A model generated the notes under the pieces. It was not told the origin of the DNA and made no database searches. It saw nothing but the letters and a program-made list of their open reading frames with translations. A stretch of 49,573 nt of DNA from a virus: IMG/VR virus record IMGVR_UViG_3300029309_000062, positions 2,910 to 52,482 of that record; one strand, written 5' to 3'. Shown here one piece after another: positions 1 to 4,819 of the stretch (position 1 is its first letter; every line of letters starts with the position of its first letter). Position numbers and translations under genes: made by a program.

Positions 1-108
1 TTGTTGTTTACTCATACCACGAAAAGCCCATACCTTGTGAGTATGAGCTACCAATCCCTGGACCTATAATAAGTTACACTATTCCGTGTCTCGGTTTGTC
101 GTTCGTGG
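1..108 (-). other. Left-edge spacer with inverted repeat and a possible truncated gene start
   Basis: No complete gene is visible here. On the minus strand an ATG at 15-13 opens a frame reading MSKQQ that leaves the window, so it may be the start of the next small minus-strand gene. The arms ctcatac (11-17) and gtatgag (41-47) are perfectly complementary and enclose 23 bases. They could form an RNA hairpin between the 77-residue gene and the next gene. There is no T-run, so a terminator call is not justified. Confidence 0.3.
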
Positions 109-342
109 TTATCTTAACATAGTACCATAACCTTTACGTCTAGTTAGTTTTGCTATTTTAATAGCATCTTCACGACTAAGTATTTGTATACTATTACCAG
201 TTTTATGGTTGATAACTGGAGCGCAACCATAACGCTCTACATTGCTACAGCTGACACAGTTGTCATAACCGTACTTAATTCTTACTGGATGTAGCTCTTC
301 GCCACATTTACATGCTTTTGTTTGTATTGTTGTTGTATTCAT
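109..342 (-). CDS. Small zinc-ribbon-like protein (77 aa)
   Basis: The protein has cysteines at 11, 13, 29, 32 and 40 (CKC, then CVSC, then C), which looks like a small zinc-binding ribbon, followed by a basic C-terminus. Such peptides in phage early regions often bind nucleic acid or host protein, but no specific function can be assigned. An upstream in-frame TTG at 357 would add MDNIY. I prefer the ATG at 342 because the TTG lies inside the GGATAAT box of the repeated promoter motif. The ATG begins 6 bases after that box, so the transcript could be leaderless or nearly so. Confidence 0.7.
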   Translation of the reverse strand: MNTTTIQTKACKCGEELHPVRIKYGYDNCVSCSNVERYGCAPVINHKTGNSIQILSREDAIKIAKLTRRKGYGTMLR

Positions 343-348
343 GTATAT

Positions 349-380
349 ATTATCCAATAGTGTTCGTATTTAGTCTGTAA
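349..380 (-). promoter_or_regulatory. Repeated early promoter-like motif, copy 1
   Basis: On the minus strand this reads ACAGACTAAATACGA, 8 bases, GGATAAT. It is one of five copies with identical spacing. The -35-like half overlaps the stop codon of the upstream 47-residue gene, and the GGATAAT box ends 6 bases before the ATG of the zinc-ribbon gene. The promoter role is inferred from position and conservation. Confidence 0.65.
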
Positions 381-513
381 CAAATGTTAAACCTTTATAG
401 TTAAACCATGCGTTTCTTTCATATGGTACATCATTTAGAGTGTAACCTCTGTATAGTTTTCCATCTAATCTGATTAGTGACCTGTCACTTGGGTAAAATT
501 TAATTGTTTTCAT
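370..513 (-). CDS. Small early protein of unknown function (47 aa)
   Basis: The frame encodes MKTIKFYPSDRSLIRLDGK and ends in GLTFVTD. It is rich in aromatic and charged residues, without cysteines or a membrane segment. The ATG at 513 overlaps the stop of the upstream gene (stop at 500-502), which indicates translational coupling and supports this being a real gene despite its length. Its stop codon lies inside copy 1 of the early promoter-like motif. I do not recognise the family. Confidence 0.6.
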   Translation of the reverse strand: MKTIKFYPSDRSLIRLDGKLYRGYTLNDVPYERNAWFNYKGLTFVTD

Positions 514-703
514 TGTTTTCTTTATTAAAGTTTAATACTATTTTTCTTATTTGTTTACCTAATTCTTGATCGTTAGGTATTTTTCTTACATTTTCTTGTA
601 TCATTAAGAACATTACTGCTTTTAATGTTTTAGAATCTTCAAAATCACTACTAGTGATATTGTCTAAAGAATCCCACTCATGAGCTCTATTAATTACTCC
701 CAT
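500..703 (-). CDS. Small early protein of unknown function (67 aa)
   Basis: It starts MGVINRAHEWDSLDNITSSDFED and ends in an Asn/Glu-rich tail (NFNKENNENN). The middle, LKAVMFLMIQENVRKIPNDQELGKQIRKIVL, looks helical and amphipathic, consistent with a small helical adaptor or inhibitor. The ATG at 703 overlaps the last codons of the 690-860 gene by 14 bases, so it is part of the coupled early cluster. No known family was recognised. Confidence 0.65.
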   Translation of the reverse strand: MGVINRAHEWDSLDNITSSDFEDSKTLKAVMFLMIQENVRKIPNDQELGKQIRKIVLNFNKENNENN

Positions 704-860
704 TTTCTAAGTCTATTATTAGTTCACCATCATATATTTTTCTTGCTTGCATTAGTGAGTATGTCCACTTCTGCCACTCTGTTCCACATTTCTGTGTCCA
801 ACCGTAGATACCATCCTGTATATCATTAGCGATTGCTTCAATTGCTTGTTGTTCTGTCAT
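690..860 (-). CDS. Small early protein beginning MTEQ (56 aa)
   Basis: The protein starts MTEQQAIEAIANDIQDGIYG and has a Trp-rich middle (GWTQKCGTEWQKWTYSL). Its start resembles that of its upstream neighbour (MTEQDVIDKV), so the two may be diverged duplicates. The ATG at 860 overlaps the neighbour's TGA (857-859) as ATGA, and its own end overlaps the next ATG. Function unknown; the coupling is the main evidence that it is expressed. Confidence 0.65.
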   Translation of the reverse strand: MTEQQAIEAIANDIQDGIYGWTQKCGTEWQKWTYSLMQARKIYDGELIIDLENGSN

Positions 861-1027
861 TTTGTTAGTTCTTTTATAATTAATCTTGCTATTCTATCAG
901 CTTCTTTTACATATTTGTCGTCAGTTTCAGTGTGACCTAATTCTTCAAACATATAGTAATCTAGCTCATTATACAAAGTTATAACCATTCTGTCACACAC
1001 TTTGTCTATTACATCTTGCTCTGTCAT
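857..1027 (-). CDS. Small early protein beginning MTEQ (56 aa)
   Basis: The protein starts MTEQDVIDKVCDRMVITLYN and continues through a tyrosine-rich acidic stretch (ELDYYMFEELGHTETDDKY) to a helical end (ARLIIKELTK). It has the same length as the downstream MTEQ protein and a similar start. The start ATG shares a base with the stop of the upstream membrane peptide (TAATG). It is likely a small, fully helical early protein of unknown role. Confidence 0.65.
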   Translation of the reverse strand: MTEQDVIDKVCDRMVITLYNELDYYMFEELGHTETDDKYVKEADRIARLIIKELTK

Positions 1028-1191
1028 TACTTAAATATTGGTAATATTACTTGTTCGATTACATTTTTGATTGCTATGAACATAGTTGGTATCCATAAAC
1101 ATAAGAAAGCTGTTGTCATAACGGTAGCATATATTTTTAGCATGTGCCACTCAGTTAAATATGTAGCTATTTTTTTAATAGTTTTAGCCAT
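1027..1191 (-). CDS. Small single-span membrane peptide (54 aa)
   Basis: The sequence begins MAKTIKKIATYLTEWHMLKI and contains one hydrophobic segment at about residues 20-40 (ATVMTTAFLCLWIPTMFIAI), with a basic N-terminus that should stay in the cytoplasm. It sits inside the coupled early cluster: the ATG overlaps the end of the 83-residue gene and the stop overlaps the next ATG as TAATG. Early location argues against a holin. A superinfection-exclusion or membrane-modifying peptide is possible, but this is inference. Confidence 0.6.
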   Translation of the reverse strand: MAKTIKKIATYLTEWHMLKIYATVMTTAFLCLWIPTMFIAIKNVIEQVILPIFK

Positions 1192-1435
1192 TTTGTTTGT
1201 TTAATTTAGTTAATAATTCGTGTATTTCGTCATAATTGAAAGTAGAATACACTTTGTCTACTTCTTGTTGTACATATTTGTACGTAATTTCTTTAATTGG
1301 TTTACCGAAAAGAGATGTAATAAGACTACGTGGTGACCAACCATAAGGAGATTTATGTTTATTGTAGATTTGTAGCTTGGCACTACCATCACCGTAGTTA
1401 ATAATTGTTAAGTTATTTGTTTGTATATATTTCAT
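1184..1435 (-). CDS. Small early protein of unknown function (83 aa)
   Basis: The N-terminal part, NNLTIINYGDGSAKLQIYN, looks like a short beta-hairpin and resembles the 63-residue protein at 1572-1763 (NQTLTILDFGSGEVHQYHD), so the two may be paralogues. The rest is helical with a Lys/Asn-rich end. An upstream in-frame ATG at 1450 exists. I chose 1435 because it forms an ATGA overlap with the preceding gene and leaves the GGATAAT box 6 bases upstream, as for the 109-342 gene. Confidence 0.65.
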   Translation of the reverse strand: MKYIQTNNLTIINYGDGSAKLQIYNKHKSPYGWSPRSLITSLFGKPIKEITYKYVQQEVDKVYSTFNYDEIHELLTKLNKQNG

Positions 1436-1575
1436 ATTGTTATTATCCATCTCATTTCGTATTTAGTTTGTATTGTAAATGCTGTTTTTATTTTCTCAAT
1501 ATAATCTACTCTTGTTCCATCAGGTTGACTGTTGAGTCCACTCATTAAGCCAATAGTTATTATTAGTTTACTCAT
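1432..1575 (-). CDS. Short early peptide (47 aa)
   Basis: The frame starts MSKLIITIGLMSGLNSQPDG and ends AFTIQTKYEMRWIITI. Both ends make ATGA overlaps with neighbours (1572-1575 and 1432-1435), which is the main support. Its last 14 codons run through copy 2 of the early promoter-like motif, so this stretch is probably both coding and regulatory. No family recognised. Confidence 0.55.
   Translation of the reverse strand: MSKLIITIGLMSGLNSQPDGTRVDYIEKIKTAFTIQTKYEMRWIITI
1442..1472 (-). promoter_or_regulatory. Repeated early promoter-like motif, copy 2
   Basis: On the minus strand this reads ACAAACTAAATACGA, 8 bases, GGATAAT. It lies within the 3' coding part of the 47-residue gene and ends 6 bases before the chosen ATG (1435) of the 83-residue gene. 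It would be an internal promoter of the early cluster. Confidence 0.65.
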
Positions 1576-1763
1576 AGTTCATTAGTTAAATCGTAAATAG
1601 TTTTATCAGTATGGAACATATATTCTACTTCATTTAAGTTATATCCGAGCTGTACAGAGACAAACTCATCAAGTTCCATATGGTATTTATCGTAGTTTAT
1701 ATCATGGTATTGATGCACTTCACCACTACCAAAGTCTAATATAGTTAATGTTTGATTATTCAT
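1572..1763 (-). CDS. Small acidic early protein (63 aa)
   Basis: The protein reads MNNQTLTILDFGSGEVHQYH and is acidic and aromatic. The frame is open further upstream, but the ATG at 1763 overlaps the stop of the upstream gene by 8 bases, typical of this cluster, so it is the likely start. The TILDFGSGEV segment resembles TIINYGDGSAKLQ in the 83-residue protein nearby, suggesting a small paralogous family. Function unknown. Confidence 0.65.
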   Translation of the reverse strand: MNNQTLTILDFGSGEVHQYHDINYDKYHMELDEFVSVQLGYNLNEVEYMFHTDKTIYDLTNEL

Positions 1764-1989
1764 AGTAATTAGATTTAGGCTCAGCACAAGTATACCATGG
1801 TTCAATTCCAAGAATCCACTTGTCTACTTGACATATATAACCTGGTTGTTTCCAGTCTGGTTGTAACCACTTTGGATTATTTACCATTTCATCGTGACAT
1901 AATTGTTTATCGTCATCACTAAGTTGATAGTAGTGCATGTCAAACTTTGACATTGCTACTTTGTCGATTGTAGTATTTAAATTATTCAT
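1756..1989 (-). CDS. Small Trp-rich early protein (77 aa)
   Basis: The frame begins MNNLNTTIDKVAMSKFDMHY and has a distinctive tryptophan-rich second half (NPKWLQPDWKQPGYICQVDKW, then PWYTCAEPK) with three cysteines. The start ATG overlaps the TGA of the upstream gene (ATGA, 1986-1989). It is soluble by composition. Family not recognised; the dense aromatic pattern suggests a compact fold or a protein-binding surface. Confidence 0.65.
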   Translation of the reverse strand: MNNLNTTIDKVAMSKFDMHYYQLSDDDKQLCHDEMVNNPKWLQPDWKQPGYICQVDKWILGIEPWYTCAEPKSNYYE

Positions 1990-2186
1990 AGTATTTGATT
2001 TAGTATTTCGTAAACATCATCTTGTTGAGTTTTAGTTAGTGACATATAAAGGCCATTAGCTTCACCCGGATAGTTTAGTAAGTGATTTATAATTTGCTGA
2101 GTAAGTTCAGCTTGATTTACAGTCTTTTCCATTTCGTCAAAAGCTTTTGACCAAGACCAGTTTGAAGGATTATTTACATTATACAT
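1986..2186 (-). CDS. Small helical early protein (66 aa)
   Basis: The protein begins MYNVNNPSNWSWSKAFDEME and is predicted from sequence to be mainly helical (EKTVNQAELTQQIINHLLN, then KTQQDDVYEILNQIL). It is the first gene of the run going down to about 1435 and has copy 3 of the early promoter-like motif about 28 bases upstream, followed by an A/T-only leader. It overlaps the next gene by ATGA. Function unknown. Confidence 0.65.
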   Translation of the reverse strand: MYNVNNPSNWSWSKAFDEMEKTVNQAELTQQIINHLLNYPGEANGLYMSLTKTQQDDVYEILNQIL

Positions 2187-2213
2187 AGTTATATTTTTTA
2201 ATTAGTTTATTAT

Positions 2214-2245
2214 ATTATCCTACGACTTTCGTAGTTAGTTTGTAA
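2214..2245 (-). promoter_or_regulatory. Repeated early promoter-like motif, copy 3
   Basis: On the minus strand this reads ACAAACTAACTACGA, 8 bases, GGATAAT, about 28 bases ahead of the 66-residue gene. Its distal end touches the 3' end of the tRNA-like fragment, so processing of that element and transcription from here would be physically linked. Confidence 0.65.
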
Positions 2246-2300
2246 CCCGGAGAGGAATCGAACCTCTCGTCTAACCATTCAGGCTATGTGGTGAGTCATA
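2243..2300 (-). pseudogene. tRNA-like fragment lacking an anticodon arm
   Basis: On the minus strand the stretch contains a T-arm with a 5-base stem (AGAGG/CCTCT) closing the canonical loop TTCGATT, followed by an acceptor-like CCGGGTT and A. Immediately before it is TAGCCTGAATGGTTAGACG, which looks like a tRNA D-arm with the GG of the D-loop. There is no anticodon arm between them, and no matching 5' acceptor strand (AACCCGG) was found upstream. It could be a tRNA remnant, a tRNA-mimicking RNA or an attachment-type sequence. A complete decoding tRNA is not supported. Confidence 0.45.
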
Positions 2301-2369
2301 TGTTCGTATTGTTTTATACTCGCTAAATTATGACTATCAACTACGAGTCAAGTATATATTTTACTTTGT

Positions 2370-2606
2370 TTATTTAATTTCACTTAATTCTCTGCAGAAT
2401 TTTGGTACAGTATTTGAATTAGTGTAACTTTTGTACTCTTGAAAACACGGCATACTTTCAAACTTTTCTTGAAATGTTGAGTATATTTCGTCATGGTCAT
2501 AAGTAAATGTAATATCTTTTTTGTTAGTAAAAGTGATTACAGTGTTTGTACCGAGTAATGATTTTCTGATTACAAATCTTTTAGTAGTTAGTTTATTAGT
2601 TTTCAT
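2370..2606 (-). CDS. Small basic early protein (78 aa)
   Basis: The sequence starts MKTNKLTTKRFVIRKSLLGT and then alternates beta-like stretches (NTVITFTNKKDITFTYDHDE) with a helical, cysteine-containing end (FESMPCFQEYKSY, KFCRELSEIK). It is preceded by an A/T-only leader of about 28 bases and copy 4 of the early promoter-like motif, so it probably starts its own transcript. Function unknown. Confidence 0.65.
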   Translation of the reverse strand: MKTNKLTTKRFVIRKSLLGTNTVITFTNKKDITFTYDHDEIYSTFQEKFESMPCFQEYKSYTNSNTVPKFCRELSEIK

Positions 2607-2633
2607 ATTTATTTTATTTTATTTATTTATATT

Positions 2634-2667
2634 TAGTTATCCAGTTTAGTTCGTTTTTAGTTTGTAA
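2634..2667 (-). promoter_or_regulatory. Repeated early promoter-like motif, copy 4
   Basis: On the minus strand this reads ACAAACTAAAAACGA, 8 bases, GGATAAC: the most divergent of the five copies, with one change in each half. It stands about 28 bases ahead of the 78-residue gene and directly after the stop of the 33-residue membrane peptide. Confidence 0.55.
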
Positions 2668-2769
2668 TTAAATTCCGTTAAATGAAATATAATTTATAAT
2701 TCCGTGAGTTAAAATATTGTAAGTTATTAAAGTTATTAATGTTAGTAAAGATATTATTAAAGTTTTCAT
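2668..2769 (-). CDS. Possible 33-residue membrane peptide
   Basis: The frame reads MKTLIISLLTLITLITYNIL and continues HGIINYISFNGI, so most of it is hydrophobic and would form one membrane span. No overlap or clear promoter supports it, and hydrophobic frames arise easily in AT-rich DNA. It fills the gap between two early genes on the same strand and has an A-rich leader. Plausible but weak. Confidence 0.35.
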   Translation of the reverse strand: MKTLIISLLTLITLITYNILTHGIINYISFNGI

Positions 2770-2838
2770 AGAGTGTATATTTGTTTATTAGTTTAAAATT
2801 AGTTTATAGTGTTGCACACATTTTCTCATTAATTTACA

Positions 2839-3087
2839 TTATATTATTATATAGTTTAAATCTAATTCGTCAGTATGTATACTATATTCAATATTATTAT
2901 TAGTTAATAGTTGTAAAGTAGTATACCAGTTTGAAGTGTATTCAAATAATATGAATGTATTGTTTTTAAATTTAGACATGTCAATATTATTTTCTTCAAA
3001 GAAATTGTCTGAGTCAATTATGTAATGTATTTCAGAATTATCTTTTAGTATTTTATTTAGTTGATTATATTTTAAATTAGTAGTCAT
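2839..3087 (-). CDS. Small acidic early protein (82 aa)
   Basis: It begins MTTNLKYNQLNKILKDNSEI and is rich in Asn, Asp and Glu with aromatic beta-like segments (TFILFEYTSNWYTTLQLL) and an acidic end (HTDELDLNYIII). It is the first minus-strand gene next to the divergent intergenic region, with copy 5 of the early promoter-like motif about 23 bases upstream. Acidic early proteins sometimes mimic DNA or bind host enzymes, but nothing here demonstrates that. Confidence 0.65.
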   Translation of the reverse strand: MTTNLKYNQLNKILKDNSEIHYIIDSDNFFEENNIDMSKFKNNTFILFEYTSNWYTTLQLLTNNNIEYSIHTDELDLNYIII

Positions 3088-3109
3088 ATTATTTATTTTA
3101 TTTACATTT

Positions 3110-3143
3110 AATTATCCAAACATAGTCGTATTTAGTTTGTATG
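3110..3143 (-). promoter_or_regulatory. Repeated early promoter-like motif, copy 5
   Basis: On the minus strand this reads ACAAACTAAATACGA, 8 bases, GGATAAT. It lies in the divergent intergenic region ahead of the 82-residue gene, so it is probably the outermost start of the early cluster. Confidence 0.65.
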
Positions 3144-3152
3144 TTTGTAATC

Positions 3153-3240
3153 AAAACATAGACACACAATAATATATTAATAAAAATCGTATATATATAA
3201 TAATATTTTAAAAAACATAGGGGACCCGCAATAATATATT
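3153..3240. repeat. Spaced direct repeat in the divergent region
   Basis: The blocks aaaacatag and caataatatatt occur together twice, at 3153-3178 and 3212-3240, with different bases between the two blocks. The start-to-start distance is about 60 bases. Such paired repeats can be regulator or replication-initiator binding sites; the function is open. Confidence 0.5.
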
Positions 3241-3318
3241 TCATTTTATATTTTACACAAAATTATATTGTGGTGGGGCTACCCTACACTTCTATATTTC
3301 TAATAATTTAAAAAAAAC

Positions 3319-3365
3319 AGTGACATTAGCCTTATAATATATACTAATAACAGGCAAGTGTCACT
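3319..3365. repeat. Interrupted inverted repeat around a TATAAT-like box
   Basis: The arm agtgaca-tta-gcc (3319-3331) is mirrored by ggc-aag-tgtcact (3353-3365): seven plus three complementary bases with a three-base mismatch. The 21-base centre includes ttataat. It is either an operator over the promoter of the late block or a stem in its leader. Confidence 0.45.
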
Positions 3366-3468
3366 ATGTATCAAGGTAAATTTTACAAAATACATGTAAA
3401 TAACTATATTATACCGTAAGGTTAAGAATTACAACGATAACACAAAATAAAAACTTAAAAAAATAATT

Positions 3469-4314
3469 ATGGCATTACCAGTAGTAGCGGCAGCAGTCGC
3501 AGGTAAGCGTCTTTCTAAAAAAGGAAGAGCTAAAGCTAAAGATAAAAGAGCTGCACGACAAGAAAAGCGTGCTGAAAGAAAAGAAAAAAGAGCTGATAAA
3601 TTAGAAGCTAAAGGAAAAGGAGCTAAGGCTGCAGTAAAAAGAGCTAAAGCAGAAGTAAAAAGAGATAAAGCTGCTAAAAATAAAGCAAGAGCTGGAGAAT
3701 TAAAAAGTAAAGCTGCAGAAAATAAAGCTAAAAGACAAGAAGTTGGAAAGAAAGTAAAAAGAGGTGTAAAAGCTGCAGGTAAAAAAATAGCTAAGGAAGC
3801 TGTTAAAGCAGGTAAAAAAGCTATTGCTAAAAATCCAGCAGTAAAAGCCGCTAAAAAAGTAGGTAAAGCTGCTAAAGTAGCTAAAAAAGTAGCTAAGGCT
3901 GCAGTTGTTGCAGGTAAAGACGCTGCAGCAATGATGAAGAAAGGGCCTAGCATGATGAAGAAAGGACCTAAAATGGCTAAGAAAAAAGGTATGTCTATGG
4001 ACAATCAAGCTAAAAGAATTGCAAAAAGAGAAGAAAAAGGAAAAGGCGTTGGTCTTGGATCTATGAGTGATGGAAATGCTATGGCTAAGGATGGTATGTC
4101 TATGGCTAAAGATGGTATGTCTATGTCTAAGAAATCAATGCCAATGATGAGAGCTGGAATGAAGGGACCTTCTATGATGAAAATTCAATATGGACATAAT
4201 TCAGGCATGAAAATGGGAAGTTACGCAAAAGGTAACGGAAAACCAATGTCTGGAGGACCTGGTATGGTTTTATCAAAGCATATGAAAGGACCTAAAATGG
4301 GCCATAAGAAATAA
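3469..4314 (+). CDS. Histone-H1-like, Lys/Ala-rich basic protein (281 aa)
   Basis: Residues 10-154 are almost only Lys, Ala, Arg and Glu in H1-tail style (KAAKKVGKAAKVAKKVAKAA). Residues 155-281 are rich in Met, Gly, Lys and Ser, with short repeats such as MMKKGPS/MMKKGPK and AKDGMSM twice. The end, MVLSKHMKGPKMGHKK, shares the SKHMK motif with the basic protein at 12426-12794. The composition fits a DNA-condensing or nucleoid-associated protein, perhaps packaged with the genome. It is the first gene of the late block, after an A-rich leader. The low-complexity composition produces a long open frame on the other strand, which is an artefact. DNA binding is inferred from charge only. Confidence 0.8.
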   Translation: MALPVVAAAVAGKRLSKKGRAKAKDKRAARQEKRAERKEKRADKLEAKGKGAKAAVKRAKAEVKRDKAAKNKARAGELKSKAAENKAKRQEVGKKVKRGVKAAGKKIAKEAVKAGKKAIAKNPAVKAAKKVGKAAKVAKKVAKAAVVAGKDAAAMMKKGPSMMKKGPKMAKKKGMSMDNQAKRIAKREEKGKGVGLGSMSDGNAMAKDGMSMAKDGMSMSKKSMPMMRAGMKGPSMMKIQYGHNSGMKMGSYAKGNGKPMSGGPGMVLSKHMKGPKMGHKK

Positions 4315-4323
4315 GATCATTTT

Positions 4324-4815
4324 GTGGCTGTTATATATTCTTACCCATTAAAAACTACTCCCGTCGGGGAAGATCGTATGATCATCTCCGACATGGGAGA
4401 CGGTAAGCGTACAAAACAAGTTAAGCTAACTGATCTTAAAACTTTAGTAAATACTACTTATACATTAACATCGGAAGTTGTAGCCTCGCCGTCAAATCAT
4501 GCGGATATAAAACTAACAGGCAACGACGCAACAGTTTCTTCAGTACGTTTAAAAGCAAGTACTGGTATAAGTTTAACTTCACTATCCGCTAACGAGATTT
4601 CAATAGCATCGTTAAATGATGATGCTAATTTTGTATTTACACAAGGTATACCTTCAGCTACATGGAATATAACACATAACTTAAAAAAATTTCCATCAGT
4701 AACTGTAGTAGATACAAGTAAACAAATTGTAATAGGTGATGTAACCTATACAAACATTAATTCATTAGTAATAACATTTAGTGCTCCTTTTTCAGGGGAA
4801 GCATACTTAAACTAA
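4324..4815 (+). CDS. Fibre or spike accessory protein (163 aa)
   Basis: The most upstream start in frame is GTG at 4324, directly after the preceding stop. The N-terminus (MAVIYSYPLKTTPVGEDRMI) is of a type common in phage fibre proteins. The C-terminal 55 residues (WNITHNLKKFPSVTVVDTSK onward) form a beta domain also seen at the end of the next protein (HTITHNLGTRDVIVQIYDSS). This points to a shared receptor-binding or trimer-tip domain. It is probably a short fibre or a fibre-associated adhesin. Confidence 0.65.
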   Translation: MAVIYSYPLKTTPVGEDRMIISDMGDGKRTKQVKLTDLKTLVNTTYTLTSEVVASPSNHADIKLTGNDATVSSVRLKASTGISLTSLSANEISIASLNDDANFVFTQGIPSATWNITHNLKKFPSVTVVDTSKQIVIGDVTYTNINSLVITFSAPFSGEAYLN

Positions 4816-4819
4816 ACAA

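Larger units (their letters stand above)
3088..3468. promoter_or_regulatory. Divergent intergenic control region
   Basis: This 381-base gene-free stretch separates the minus-strand early cluster from the plus-strand late block. It holds early promoter-like copy 5, a spaced direct repeat, two short G-rich islands (ggggaccc near 3220 and ggggctaccc near 3275) in otherwise very AT-rich DNA, and an inverted repeat around a TATAAT-like sequence. It is the natural place for the late promoter and possibly for a replication origin. Neither role is proven by sequence alone. Confidence 0.55.

Noticed and set aside
1016-1204. 62-residue plus-strand hydrophobic frame in the early cluster
   Set aside because: The minus strand here holds two coupled genes with TAATG and ATG overlaps; the plus frame has no neighbours on its strand.
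2243-2340. Complete decoding tRNA gene
   Set aside because: No anticodon arm and no 5' acceptor strand complementary to CCGGGTT could be found, so only a tRNA-like fragment is reported.
3366-3419. 17-codon plus-strand frame starting MYQGKFYK
   Set aside because: Too short and without coupling; treated as part of the late leader.
3429-4004. 191-residue hydrophobic Ala/Leu/Phe-rich frame on the minus strand
   Set aside because: It is the reverse complement of the Lys/Ala-rich H1-like gene; the composition follows from AAA and GCT codons, and a plus-strand gene with clear start and context explains it.
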